A DNA stretch of 64,000 bases, from NCBI RefSeq assembly GCF_001583695.1, contig NZ_LOBC01000023.1, positions 1 to 64,000 on the forward strand. The letters are read 5' to 3'. Below, piece by piece: positions 17,857 to 26,898 of this stretch (positions are counted from its first letter, which is position 1; each line of letters opens with the position of its first letter). Made by a program: the position numbers and the translations under genes. This DNA comes from Bacillus wiedmannii (GTDB taxonomy: Bacteria; Bacillota; Bacilli; Bacillales; Bacillaceae_G). The notes under the pieces are model-generated. The model was not told the DNA's origin, ran no database searches, and saw only the letters and a program-made list of their open reading frames with translations.

Positions 17857-19440
17857 ATGGGGTTAATTTATAAAGTTGCTGATCAAGTCTGGGAATTTGA
17901 AAGAATACATAAATTGAATTATAAAACATTTGTAGAAGAAATTCCGCAACATGAAGAAACGAAAGACCGTTTTCGTATAGATCGTTTTCATGAAGAAAAT
18001 ACATATTTAATTTGTTTAGATGACGATACGTTAGTAGGTATGGTTGCATTGCGAGGAAAACGACCATTTTCGTTAGATTATAAAATTTCAAATCTAGACT
18101 CCTACTTGCAAGAACATGGAGAAAACGTATATGAAATTCGTTTGCTTTCAGTAGAACGTGAATATCGAAATGGAAGAGCATTGTTAGGTTTAATTCGTTT
18201 TTTACATCGTTATTTGCTTCTAATCGGATATGAATTGGCACTCATTTCTGCTACAACACGTGAATTACCTCTATATGAGCAAATGGGATTCAAATCTTTC
18301 CATACGTTAGTTGGTACAGAAGAAGCAGCTTTCCAGCCAATGTATGTTACCCCTGCTATGTTTGAAGCATCGAGCGTTGGAGGGGTTATGACGAAAGAAT
18401 ATTCGTTTTTACCTGGTCCAGTAGATATTGAAGAGAATGTTCGAAAGGCATTTTCTACTAAGCCTATTTCGCATCGTTCTAAGTCATTTCAAATGACAAT
18501 GGAAAATGTGAAAAAACGTTTACTGCAAATAACAAAAGCAAAACGTGTGCAAATCATGTTAGGAACAGGGACGTTAGCGAATGATGCCATTGCTTTACAA
18601 TTACGTTCTTTAAAAGGGAAAGGACTAGTATTAACAAATGGGGAATTTGGTAATAGATTAATTGGACATGCAGCACGCGCGCAATTACATTTTGATACGT
18701 ATAAAAAAGAAATGGGAGAACCGTTTATTTATACAGAATTAGAACAAATAATGGAAACTGGAAATTATGAATGGCTTTGGTTTGTTCACCATGAAACATC
18801 AACCGGAATGTTAAATGATTTAGACGAACTAAATGTTTTTTGTGAAAAGTATAAAGTGAAACTATGTGTAGATTGCATTAGCTCAATTGGAGCAATACCG
18901 ATAGATTTGAAAGATGTATATTTTGCAAGCGCTGTTAGTGGAAAGGCAATTAAATCGTTTACTGGATTATCTTTCGTTTTTTATAATCACAATGTGAAAG
19001 TAAATGAGACATTACCAGCCTATATGGACATTGGCATGTACGAAGAAAATGACAGTATTCCATATTCTCATTCATGGAATTTAATGTATGCATTGCAAGA
19101 AGCCTTAAAAAGATTTGATGATGAAATGGCATTTGAAAAAATAAAAGAGACGTATGCATATATTGAACAAGCTGTTACTACTATGGGTTTAAAACTTGTT
19201 TCACCTAAAGAACATGCTGCAACAATTATACTTACCATTCAATTAAGCGAAGGTCTTTATTCTAAAGCGGTAGGTGATATGTTAGCATTACAAGGATATA
19301 TCGTCCATTATGAATCAGCGTATTTACAAAAGAATAACTGGATCCAAATTGCATGCCTGAATCATTACAAAGAACGTGATATGAAGAGGATGTTGAATTG
19401 TTTGCATATGTGTACTTTAAAGAATAGCGTACATATATGA
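17857..19440 (+). CDS. GNAT acetyltransferase fused to class V aminotransferase
   Basis: 527 residues with ribosome site AAAGGAG. Residues 1-165 form a GNAT-type domain (VYEIRLLSVEREYRNGRALL, then LPLYEQMGFKSF). Residues about 178-520 form a class V PLP-dependent aminotransferase similar to 2-aminoethylphosphonate:pyruvate or alanine-glyoxylate aminotransferases (FLPGPVDIEENVRKAF, MLGTGTLANDAIA, SISSIGAIP-like VDCISSIGAIPIDL, and the PLP lysine region SAVSGKAIKSFTGLSFVF). The fusion suggests transamination and N-acylation of one amino compound. Its stop overlaps the start of a 37-codon ORF, which overlaps a threonine dehydratase gene. Substrate unknown. Confidence 0.85.
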   Translation: MGLIYKVADQVWEFERIHKLNYKTFVEEIPQHEETKDRFRIDRFHEENTYLICLDDDTLVGMVALRGKRPFSLDYKISNLDSYLQEHGENVYEIRLLSVEREYRNGRALLGLIRFLHRYLLLIGYELALISATTRELPLYEQMGFKSFHTLVGTEEAAFQPMYVTPAMFEASSVGGVMTKEYSFLPGPVDIEENVRKAFSTKPISHRSKSFQMTMENVKKRLLQITKAKRVQIMLGTGTLANDAIALQLRSLKGKGLVLTNGEFGNRLIGHAARAQLHFDTYKKEMGEPFIYTELEQIMETGNYEWLWFVHHETSTGMLNDLDELNVFCEKYKVKLCVDCISSIGAIPIDLKDVYFASAVSGKAIKSFTGLSFVFYNHNVKVNETLPAYMDIGMYEENDSIPYSHSWNLMYALQEALKRFDDEMAFEKIKETYAYIEQAVTTMGLKLVSPKEHAATIILTIQLSEGLYSKAVGDMLALQGYIVHYESAYLQKNNWIQIACLNHYKERDMKRMLNCLHMCTLKNSVHI

Positions 19441-19550
19441 GAAATGATTTTTTAACAGGGTTGTTTGCGTATAAAGGGGTTATTACTTACGAAAACTTAG
19501 GAATGAGACAAACAGTAGATTATAAATCATTAGAAGAGGTGTTAGTATGA
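19437..19550 (+). CDS. 37-residue ORF translationally coupled on both sides
   Basis: ATG 19437 overlaps the stop of the fusion gene as ATGA, and its own TGA (19548-19550) overlaps the dehydratase ATG (19547) as ATGA. The predicted product begins MRNDFLTGLFAYKGVITYEN. No family is recognised; it has no membrane segment. It may be a real small protein, a remnant of a longer enzyme, or an ORF kept only to carry ribosomes to the next gene, whose ribosome site GAGGTG lies inside it. Confidence 0.6.
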   Translation: MRNDFLTGLFAYKGVITYENLGMRQTVDYKSLEEVLV

Positions 19551-20548
19551 TAACTAAAAAACTACCATTACATATAGCAGACATTAAAAAAGCTCAAAAT
19601 ATTTTAGACAGAAATGCTCGTAAAACGCCACTAGTAAAATCATTTTATTTGACTAGTAAAACAGGTGGAGAAATTCACTTGAAATTAGAGAATATGCAAT
19701 TAACAGGTTCGTTTAAATTCCGTGGTGCGTTTAATAAAATGTCACAGCTGGCAGATCAAGAAAAAGAGAGAGGCGTAATTGCTTGTTCCGCTGGTAATCA
19801 TGCACAAGGAATTGCTTTATCAGCTCATTTACTTGGTATTAAGAGTAAAATTGTGATGCCAATTTCTGCACCTCAGGCGAAAGTTGAAGCAACTAGAGGA
19901 TATGGATCAGAAGTGATTTTATATGGTGAAACTTTTGATGATGCGAAGGCAAAATGTGAGGAGATTATTAAGGAAACAGGTGAAACATACTTACATCCAT
20001 ATGACGATATAGAAGTAATGGCTGGTCAAGGTACAATTGGTTTGGACATTCTTGATGATATGTGGGATGTTGATACTGTCATTGTACCAATTGGCGGAGG
20101 TGGAATTATTTCTGGAATTGCTGTTGCATTAAAATCTTTTAATCCATCCATTAATATAATTGGTGTCCAAGCAGATAAAGTTCATGGGATGAAGGCATCT
20201 TATGACAAAGGTACGATTGTAGAACATTATGAGGCGCCTACTATTGCAGATGGTTGCGCAGTTAAAATACCAGGGGAATTAACATTTGAAATTGTAAAAG
20301 AATTAGTAGATGATATTGTAACAGTATCAGAAGGTGAATTAGAAGTAGCGATGAAAGACTTATTACAGCGTGGTAAAGCTGTTGTAGAAGGTGCAGGTGC
20401 ATTAGCTACTGCTGCTCTACTTGCAGGGAAAGTGGATACATATATTAAAGGGAAAAAGGTCGTCGCGGTTATATCTGGTGGAAACGTAGATTTGCAGCGC
20501 ATTTCCAGTGTTTGTGAGCAATTTTTTGTAGCCAATGAAGTGAAATAG
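19547..20548 (+). CDS. Threonine/serine dehydratase, short catabolic type (TdcB-like)
   Basis: 333 residues. PLP lysine K57 lies in LTGSFKFRGAFNKM, followed by SAGNHAQGIALSA and the glycine-rich PLP phosphate loop PIGGGGIISGIAVAL. It deaminates threonine to 2-oxobutyrate. The length (about 330) and absence of C-terminal ACT domains indicate the catabolic form, not the feedback-controlled biosynthetic IlvA. It is coupled to the preceding ORF and so to the GNAT-aminotransferase fusion, suggesting that the keto acid or ammonia released serves that pathway. Confidence 0.9.
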   Translation: MITKKLPLHIADIKKAQNILDRNARKTPLVKSFYLTSKTGGEIHLKLENMQLTGSFKFRGAFNKMSQLADQEKERGVIACSAGNHAQGIALSAHLLGIKSKIVMPISAPQAKVEATRGYGSEVILYGETFDDAKAKCEEIIKETGETYLHPYDDIEVMAGQGTIGLDILDDMWDVDTVIVPIGGGGIISGIAVALKSFNPSINIIGVQADKVHGMKASYDKGTIVEHYEAPTIADGCAVKIPGELTFEIVKELVDDIVTVSEGELEVAMKDLLQRGKAVVEGAGALATAALLAGKVDTYIKGKKVVAVISGGNVDLQRISSVCEQFFVANEVK

Positions 20549-20576
20549 TATTTAAAAAACATAAATTTTATGGAAG

Positions 20577-20614
20577 AAGAGCTAAGACAACTAATCTTAG
20601 CTCTTACTTTTTTT
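20577..20614 (+). terminator. Terminator of the fusion-dehydratase operon
   Basis: An 11-bp perfect stem (20577-20587 with 20595-20605), followed by ACTTTTTTT. Confidence 0.85.
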
Positions 20615-20789
20615 CTACCGTGTAGGGCATATTGTAATACGCATGCTTTCTTTTCCGTATAGTGAATTATTATATTCTATCGTCTATTTTCATAAATCAC
20701 TCAATTAATTATATCAATATTGTCGAAACGAAAACAGAAATTTAATATAATGGTTATAACGTATGAATGAGCTGTTAGGAGGATAGGCC

Positions 20790-21260
20790 ATGAATAAGGA
20801 AGAACAGGTCATGAACGGTTTCAGAGAACTATATAATAAGATGGTTTGGCTTAATAAGGATAAGATGGAAGAAGGCCTTAAAGGTTTTAAGTCTTCTGAA
20901 GTACATTGCATTGAATATATTGAAAACAATGCAGATTCTAATGTGACACAACTTGCAGAGGCTTTTTATGTGACTCGCGGTGCAATAAGTAGAATGACTA
21001 AGAAGCTCATAAACAAAGGCCTTATCGAAAGTTACCAGAAATCAGAGAATAAAAAAGAAATCTATTTTAAGCTTACTGAACAAGGGAAAGAAATATATAA
21101 AATTCACGAAGAGTTGCACAATGAGTTTCAACAGCGGGATAAAGCTGTATTTGAGCAAGTAACCGAGGCAGAATTCGAAAGTATAATTAACTTCGTGGAA
21201 AAGTATAGTAGGCATTTGGATGCAGAAATAAAGAAACAAGGGATACATATAAAGTCGTAA
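20790..21260 (+). CDS. MarR-family transcriptional regulator
   Basis: 156 residues with AGGAGG ribosome site. Winged helix-turn-helix at about residues 45-100 (NVTQLAEAFYVTRGAISRMTKKLINKGL, split by the recognition helix), with wing residues ENKKEIYFKLTEQGKEI. It stands directly before an MFS efflux gene whose promoter holds two copies of a palindrome, so it is the likely local repressor, relieved by small aromatic or cationic drugs as in related systems. Confidence 0.88.
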   Translation: MNKEEQVMNGFRELYNKMVWLNKDKMEEGLKGFKSSEVHCIEYIENNADSNVTQLAEAFYVTRGAISRMTKKLINKGLIESYQKSENKKEIYFKLTEQGKEIYKIHEELHNEFQQRDKAVFEQVTEAEFESIINFVEKYSRHLDAEIKKQGIHIKS

Positions 21261-21337
21261 TAAAGTTGAAGCATTCGGGCAGTTAATCCCGAAAAACTAA
21301 CTTGTTTGCCCGTTCATGCGAGATACATTTAAATAAT

Positions 21338-21376
21338 AAAAAGGTAGCCTGTTCACAGTAAGGCTACCTTTTTATT
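21338..21376 (+). terminator. Terminator of the marR gene
   Basis: AAAAAGGTAGCCT (21338-21350) pairs with AGGCTACCTTTTT (21361-21373). Confidence 0.85.
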
Positions 21377-21387
21377 ATTGTGTTTTT

Positions 21388-21401
21388 GTTGACTAATCAA
21401 C
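21388..21401. promoter_or_regulatory. MarR-type operator copy 1
   Basis: GTTGACTAATCAAC, a perfect palindrome with 5-bp arms. It is 12/14 identical to copy 2, 33 bp away. Confidence 0.7.
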
Positions 21402-21420
21402 GAAATGGCGTTATTATTTT

Positions 21421-21434
21421 GTTGACAAAGCAAC
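21421..21434. promoter_or_regulatory. MarR-type operator copy 2 overlapping a -35 element
   Basis: GTTGACAAAGCAAC within an 8-bp-arm inverted repeat (TTTTGTTG / CAACAAAA). It contains TTGACA and lies 25 bp before the transporter start codon. Confidence 0.7.
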
Positions 21435-21458
21435 AAAAGTTTTGAGAGGAGAAGTTAA

Positions 21459-22688
21459 ATGTCTATATTTAGATCACAAAATGAAACGGAAACAAACATT
21501 GATAAACATGCTTTAATATTCGGTCTTATTTCTGTATTTCTTTGTGGTATAGGTTTCAGTATCATCATGCCTGTAGTGCCATTCTTAGTGCAGCCATATA
21601 TAAGTAGTCCGGAAGAACAGGCTCTAGTTGTTACGCTACTGACCTCTGTTTATGCGGTCTGTGTGTTTTTCGCTGCTCCCGCACTCGGAGCTTTGAGCGA
21701 TAAATATGGCCGTCGTCCATTACTTTTAATATGCCTTTTCGGTTCTGCAATTGGGTATTTAGTTTTTGGTATAGGAGGGGCTTTATGGGTACTATTTGTT
21801 GGACGCATAATAGAAGGAATAACAGGCGGAAGTATCAGTACAATTTTTGCATATTTTGCAGACATCATTCCCTCAGAACAGAGAACGAAGTATTTTGGGT
21901 GGGTGAGTGCGGTGGTAGGTGCAGGAACCATTATCGGACCAACTCTTGGGGGAATACTTGCAAAGTTTGGCCATTCTGTACCTTTGTATTTTGGAGCACT
22001 TATAACTTTATTAAATGTTTTATATGGGATGAAATATATGCCTGAGAGTCTTGACAAAAATAATAGGTTAAAAGAAATTACTTTTGTAAGGTTAAATCCT
22101 TTTGCACAGCTGGCAAACATACTTTCCATGAAAAACTTAAAATGGTTACTCATCTCAGCGTTTTTACTTTGGATACCTAACGGATCTTTACAAGCAATTT
22201 TTACACAATTTACGATGGATACTTTTAGCTGGAAGCCTGCACCAATCGGACTTATGTTTTCAATTATGGGATTTCAAGACATCATTTCACAAGCTTTTAT
22301 AATGCCAAAGCTTTTAATCAAGCTTAGTGATAAACAAATAGCAATACTTGGGATGGTTTCGGAGATTATTGGCTACAGTTTTATTGCAGCATCTGCTTTA
22401 TTTTCCTTATATCCTCTTCTAATCGTTGGGATGTTACTGTTTGGTTTTGGTGACTCAATTTTTGGGCCCTCATTCAATGGGATGCTCTCAAAGTCGGTCG
22501 ATTCTAGTGAACAAGGAAGGATTCAAGGCGGTAGCCAATCTATTCAAGCTTTGGCAAGAATGATTGGGCCAATTATTGGAGGGCAAATTTATGTATCACT
22601 TGGTCATGCCGCACCTGCTTTTATGGGGATGATTCTTATAGTAGTGGCAATAGCAGTTTTGTATAGGGGAACACATGTAACTGCATAA
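21459..22688 (+). CDS. MFS multidrug/tetracycline-type efflux transporter
   Basis: 409 residues, 12 predicted transmembrane helices, ribosome site GAGAGGAG. The loop 2-3 signature GALSDKYGRRPLLLICLFG and motif C-like GAGTIIGPTLGGILAKFG mark a drug:proton antiporter of the DHA1/TetA type. It is controlled by the MarR protein upstream through two operators. Substrate cannot be predicted. Confidence 0.9.
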   Translation: MSIFRSQNETETNIDKHALIFGLISVFLCGIGFSIIMPVVPFLVQPYISSPEEQALVVTLLTSVYAVCVFFAAPALGALSDKYGRRPLLLICLFGSAIGYLVFGIGGALWVLFVGRIIEGITGGSISTIFAYFADIIPSEQRTKYFGWVSAVVGAGTIIGPTLGGILAKFGHSVPLYFGALITLLNVLYGMKYMPESLDKNNRLKEITFVRLNPFAQLANILSMKNLKWLLISAFLLWIPNGSLQAIFTQFTMDTFSWKPAPIGLMFSIMGFQDIISQAFIMPKLLIKLSDKQIAILGMVSEIIGYSFIAASALFSLYPLLIVGMLLFGFGDSIFGPSFNGMLSKSVDSSEQGRIQGGSQSIQALARMIGPIIGGQIYVSLGHAAPAFMGMILIVVAIAVLYRGTHVTA

Positions 22689-22750
22689 ACTACATGCACT
22701 AATATTGTCTATATTCCTTTATTGAAATCAACTGAATAAGAACGAATAGC

Positions 22751-22798
22751 AGGGTGTCGGAACTTAAGACCAAGTGCTGGCACCCTAATTTTTTAAGG
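22751..22798 (+). terminator. Terminator of the MFS gene
   Basis: AGGGTGTCGG ... CTGGCACCCT (with G-T pairs) plus inner AACTT/AAGT pairing, then AATTTTTT. Confidence 0.7.
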
Positions 22799-22960
22799 CT
22801 AGAGAGTTAAGAGAATTTCTGTTGTTTCTGACACGATTTATCCTGTAAAAGCGCAATTCATGCAGGATAATATTTAGTGGGGTGCATAGAGTTTACCTTA
22901 ATTAAAGATTGGTTGTAGTTGAAACTAGAAAAGGTAGGGGAAATGACTAACTATTTTAAG

Positions 22961-23290
22961 TCACGCCTGAGCTGAAGTAAATAATGACTCCATTTTTACT
23001 TTGCTCTTCTCTCGAATTTCAGCGTCCGCATGGCGCATTACAAATTTATGCGCTATAGCAATTGCTAAAACATCATCTAATAAGCCAATCCCAATAATAG
23101 CAGCTATATCTGGAATGAAGTCGATTGTTAATACGTAATAGGTTAAAGCGGCTAATATTATGAATTTCGCTTTAGTAGGTAACCCTTTTTTTCTCATTGT
23201 GTAGTATAAAATAATACTTTCATATACGCTAGATTTCCCGAGGTTTGCTGAGCTTTTTTTGAATTTTTTCCAAAGTGTCTGTTTCTCCAT
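22961..23290 (-). CDS. DUF1232 (YkvA-like) membrane protein
   Basis: 109 residues from ATG 23290, which has AAAGGAGTG upstream; a longer open frame to 23389 lacks a ribosome site. The core LTYYVLTIDFIPDIAAIIG, then IGLLDDVLAIAIAHKFV, is the DUF1232 signature, with Pro-Asp in the first helix and LLDD in the second. The function of the family is unknown. Single gene. Confidence 0.85.
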   Translation of the reverse strand: MEKQTLWKKFKKSSANLGKSSVYESIILYYTMRKKGLPTKAKFIILAALTYYVLTIDFIPDIAAIIGIGLLDDVLAIAIAHKFVMRHADAEIREKSKVKMESLFTSAQA

Positions 23291-23535
23291 ATAAACACTC
23301 CTTTTACAAAAACATAGATTTTTTAAAAGGATAGACAAAAAAATGAAGGAATAATCAATTTTATTATTTATCTTATTGTATATTTCCATAAAAATAAGGA
23401 ATTACCTGTTCAAAATAATAGAATGTTGGTTATGTAACGACTCACAGTGTTTCGTTACATAAGTATGTACAGTAAAATGTATGTGGATGATTTATTTATT
23501 ATTAAACATTTAATAACGGGTATGGGGGAAGAAAA

Positions 23536-24222
23536 ATGAAGATAAAAGAACTACCAATTGAATTCGAATATAACGGGGGAAAACAATGTATTTATCCGAG
23601 CTTACTTATATTAAACAAGGAATTAACTTTAGTAGATACAGGTTATATAAACTTTTTACCTTTAATTGAAGATGCAATTGTAAAACATGGGTATGAGATG
23701 AAAAACTTAAAAAATATAATTATTACTCATTATGATGATGATCATATAGGATCTTTATATGATTTCAAAGTGAAATATCCTTACATTAATATTATGGCTA
23801 GTGAAATAGAATCCAACTACATAAATGGTGAAATAAAATCGGAGAGACTAGTTCAAGCTGAAGAAATGTTAGAACGTATGCCAATTGAAGAGAAAGAATT
23901 TGGTGAGTGGTTTATACAACACTTAAAAAATATAAGACATATTTCCGTCGATGAAAAAGTATATGATGGTCAAATGATTTTGAATGATGAATGTCAAATA
24001 GTAGCGACCCCAGGACATACTTCGGGGCATATTTCATTATATTTTCCGACTTCAAACTGTGTAATCACAGGGGATGCGGCCGTTCAAGAAAATTGTGAAT
24101 TAGTAATAGCTAATCCAAATTTTTGTTTAGACTTAGAAAAAGCGGAAGAGTCTTTAAAGAGAATTAAAAACCTTAAAGCAGCAACGTATTATTGTTATCA
24201 TGGAGGAGAACTCATTATATAA
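23536..24222 (+). CDS. MBL-fold metallo-hydrolase with HxDxDH metal motif
   Basis: 228 residues with ribosome site GGGGGAAG. Metallo-beta-lactamase fold: LTLVDTGY, IIITHYDDDHIGSL, TPGHTSGHISLYFP, ITGDAA and a final YYCYHGG. The canonical HxHxDH has Asp in place of the second His (H-Y-D-D-D-H), a variant found in a subset of these hydrolases. Other ligands (TPGH, GDAA, final H) are in place. It has no signal peptide, so it is not a secreted carbapenemase; a lactonase or thioester hydrolase role is more likely. Confidence 0.87.
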   Translation: MKIKELPIEFEYNGGKQCIYPSLLILNKELTLVDTGYINFLPLIEDAIVKHGYEMKNLKNIIITHYDDDHIGSLYDFKVKYPYINIMASEIESNYINGEIKSERLVQAEEMLERMPIEEKEFGEWFIQHLKNIRHISVDEKVYDGQMILNDECQIVATPGHTSGHISLYFPTSNCVITGDAAVQENCELVIANPNFCLDLEKAEESLKRIKNLKAATYYCYHGGELII

Positions 24223-24228
24223 AATAAT

Positions 24229-24268
24229 AAAAAAACGATCTTTCCTATATAGAAAAAATCGGTTTTTC
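24229..24268. terminator. Terminator shared by convergent genes
   Basis: AAAAACGAT pairs with ATCGGTTTTT. The hairpin overlaps the stop of the minus-strand gene. Confidence 0.6.
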
Positions 24269-25058
24269 ATTTCATAGATTCCGCAATTCTTATCAAATCA
24301 GTAACATTGTATTTTCTTTTTATGTATAGTTTGTTACCAAGGGCGATTGTATATTGAAAACCGTCCTTCTGAAAGATAAGTTCATATGCTAAATCAAAAT
24401 GAGGATTATATACTGCCTTTATATTATGTTTTAAATTGTAAAACTCAGTTCCCTTATGTACATATTGATCTAATTTATGATGAACTGGTGAAACAGTGAT
24501 TTTTAAAATCCCGTTAATATCTTCATTGTAGTATCGTAGTTCTAAGTAATCGTTATAGATGTATCCTTGAAATTCGTGAATTTCGAACGGGAATTTTGTA
24601 GGAGTAAGTATATGTTCCTTACACTTTATTTCATATTCTTTTACAATAGTAGCTTCTTTCATAAGGGGATTCGTTCCATCATAAATTTGATTAATTCGAG
24701 ATATTTTATTGTTTTTTGTTATTATTTCTAAAATGTAACCGATTGTAAATTCATCATCAGTGTCTTTGAAATAAGAAATAAGAATTGTAGTATCCTCTTT
24801 TGGAGACGGTACTATTTTAATTTCATGAATATGTTTATCTGTTTGGAAAGTAGGTAGTTCAACCCCTTCTGTTACATATGACTGCATTAATTTTTTATCA
24901 TTTTTGAGTAAAGCTTGTTTAAATTCCCTTATCACATTTGTTTGAGATTTCGCCATAATAATTGAGGTCGATTGAAAATATAGTAAGAAAAATACGCAAA
25001 ATATCTTTATAAATGTAGTGGTCAATTTCATCACCCTGTAACTATGTTTCCGTAACAT
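24267..25058 (-). CDS. Hypothetical secreted or membrane-anchored protein
   Basis: 263 residues from ATG 25058; an internal ATG at 25031 (MKLTTTFIKIFCVFF) is an alternative start with GGGTG very close. An N-terminal hydrophobic segment is followed by Ala-Lys, as in a signal peptide. The next region (REFKQALLKNDKKLMQSYV) resembles the opening of NTF2-like stress proteins. The rest is beta-rich without recognised motifs. Divergent from a small gene on plus. Confidence 0.6.
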   Translation of the reverse strand: MLRKHSYRVMKLTTTFIKIFCVFFLLYFQSTSIIMAKSQTNVIREFKQALLKNDKKLMQSYVTEGVELPTFQTDKHIHEIKIVPSPKEDTTILISYFKDTDDEFTIGYILEIITKNNKISRINQIYDGTNPLMKEATIVKEYEIKCKEHILTPTKFPFEIHEFQGYIYNDYLELRYYNEDINGILKITVSPVHHKLDQYVHKGTEFYNLKHNIKAVYNPHFDLAYELIFQKDGFQYTIALGNKLYIKRKYNVTDLIRIAESMK

Positions 25059-25087
25059 TGAAATATATATGTATAGGAGGGGAGAAG

Positions 25088-25357
25088 ATGAGTTTATTAT
25101 TTGATTTAATAATGGATATAATTATATTTTATCCACGAAATGATATGAAATTAAAACATCATATTGCAAAATTAAGTGAATTTGAATGGTTTCGAAGGCT
25201 ACACGAAGATACAAAGTATACAAGACTAATTTGGAGTAATAGAAAAATTAAAAAGTTCATTTTGTCTTCTACTAACATGGAAGCATTAATAAAGTCAGAG
25301 AAAAAACAAAAAGAATTTGTCCAACTAGTACACGATGAATATAAAAAAAGAAGATAA
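25088..25357 (+). CDS. Small hypothetical cytoplasmic protein
   Basis: 89 residues from ATG 25088 with AGGAGGGGAG upstream. A hydrophobic start (MSLLFDLIMDIIIFYP) is followed by a strongly basic helical remainder (WFRRLHEDTKYTRLIWSNRK). No family recognised. It lies 74 nt before the helicase gene. Confidence 0.6.
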   Translation: MSLLFDLIMDIIIFYPRNDMKLKHHIAKLSEFEWFRRLHEDTKYTRLIWSNRKIKKFILSSTNMEALIKSEKKQKEFVQLVHDEYKKRR

Positions 25358-25430
25358 GAATTTTTTTATTTTTCATATTTGGCGAAACAAATGGTACAAT
25401 GAAAGCTAATGTGAAAAATAAGGAAAAGAA

Positions 25431-26771
25431 GTGGTCTATTTGAAAAACTTTTTAGAATTAGGAATTAGTGAAACTTTTAATCATACATTACGTGAAAATG
25501 GAATTACAGAAGCAACACCAATTCAAGAGCAGGCAATTCCTGTTATTATGTCAGGTAAAGATATTATTGGGCAGGCGAAAACAGGAACGGGTAAAACGTT
25601 AGCATTCGTGTTACCGATTTTAGAAAAAATCGATCCAGAGTCTAGTGATGTTCAAGCTTTAATTGTTGCACCGACAAGGGAACTAGCACTGCAAATTACA
25701 ACTGAAATTAAAAAAATGCTTGTTCAAAGAGAAGATATTAATGTACTAGCGATTTATGGCGGGCAAGATGTAGCACAACAATTAAGAAAATTAAAAGGTA
25801 ATACACATATCGTTGTTGCGACACCAGGACGATTATTAGATCATATACGTCGTGAAACAATTGATTTAAGTAATCTTTCAACAATTGTACTAGATGAAGC
25901 GGATCAAATGCTTTATTTCGGTTTCTTATACGATATTGAAGATATTTTAGATGAGACACCTGGTAGTAAACAAACGATGTTATTCTCAGCAACGATGCCA
26001 AAAGATATTAAAAAATTGGCGAAGCGTTATATGGATGAACCGCAAATGGTTCAAGTACAAAGTGAAGAAGTAACGGTAAATACAATTGAGCAGCGTGTCA
26101 TTGAGACGACAGATCGTGCAAAGCCAGATGCACTTCGTTTTGTTATGGACCGTGATCAGCCATTTTTAGCTGTTATTTTCTGTCGTACAAAGGTTAGAGC
26201 AAGTAAGCTTTATGATAATTTAAAAGGACTAGGTTATAATTGTGCTGAACTTCATGGTGACATACCTCAAGCGAAACGTGAAAGAGTCATGAAGAGTTTC
26301 CGCGAAGCTAAAATTCAGTACTTAATTGCGACTGATGTAGCAGCTCGTGGACTTGATGTAGATGGTGTAACGCATGTATTTAACTTTGATATTCCTGAAG
26401 ATGTAGAAAGTTATATTCACCGCATTGGCCGAACAGGACGTGCAGGTGGATCAGGTCTTGCAATTACGTTCGTTGCAGCGAAAGATGAAAAACATTTAGA
26501 AGAAATTGAAAAAACGCTTGGTGCACCAATACAAAGAGAAATAATTGAACAACCGAAGATAAAACGTGTAGATGAAAATGGAAAACCGTTACCAAAGCCA
26601 GCTCCGAAGAAATCAGATCAATATCGTCAAAGAGATAGCCGTGAAGGTTCAAGAAGTGAATCAAGACGTGATTCGAGAAATAGCTCAAGAAATGATAACA
26701 ATCGATCATTTAATAAGCCAAGTAATAAGAAAAGTAGTACAAAACAAGGTCAGCAAAGACGTGGACGTTAA
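25431..26771 (+). CDS. DEAD-box ATP-dependent RNA helicase
   Basis: 446 residues from GTG 25431 (AAGGAA 5 nt upstream; TTG 25440 is an alternative). All helicase motifs are present: Q motif ([20 protein letters not shown]), I (AKTGTGKT, residues 49-56), Ia (PTRELALQ), II (VLDEADQM), III (SAT), IV (VIFCRTK), V ([12 protein letters not shown]) and VI ([10 protein letters not shown]). The C-terminal tail (about 400-446) is Arg/Ser/Asp-rich and disordered, as in cold-shock CshA-type helicases acting in ribosome assembly and RNA decay. Which of the several B. cereus Csh paralogues this is cannot be settled here. Confidence 0.92.
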   Translation: MVYLKNFLELGISETFNHTLRENGITEATPIQEQAIPVIMSGKDIIGQAKTGTGKTLAFVLPILEKIDPESSDVQALIVAPTRELALQITTEIKKMLVQREDINVLAIYGGQDVAQQLRKLKGNTHIVVATPGRLLDHIRRETIDLSNLSTIVLDEADQMLYFGFLYDIEDILDETPGSKQTMLFSATMPKDIKKLAKRYMDEPQMVQVQSEEVTVNTIEQRVIETTDRAKPDALRFVMDRDQPFLAVIFCRTKVRASKLYDNLKGLGYNCAELHGDIPQAKRERVMKSFREAKIQYLIATDVAARGLDVDGVTHVFNFDIPEDVESYIHRIGRTGRAGGSGLAITFVAAKDEKHLEEIEKTLGAPIQREIIEQPKIKRVDENGKPLPKPAPKKSDQYRQRDSREGSRSESRRDSRNSSRNDNNRSFNKPSNKKSSTKQGQQRRGR

Positions 26772-26784
26772 ATAGTGGTAATTG

Positions 26785-26820
26785 TAAAAGAGTCGCAAAA
26801 TATTGCGGCTCTTTTTTTGT
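26785..26820 (+). terminator. Terminator of the helicase gene
   Basis: AAAAGAGTCGCAA pairs with TTGCGGCTCTTTTTTT. Confidence 0.85.
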
Positions 26821-26898
26821 TTGTATAGAACAAGGATAATGGCAAGAAAAAACAAAAATTTCATTCACCGTATTTAAAACTTATAAAGGGAATTTTAT

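Noticed and set aside
21731-22045. Plus-strand ORF inside the MFS transporter in another frame
   Set aside because: Overlaps a well-supported transporter; Trp/Cys/Arg-rich nonsense composition and no ribosome site.
25738-26001. Minus-strand ORFs within the helicase gene
   Set aside because: Shadow frames of a fully supported gene on the other strand.
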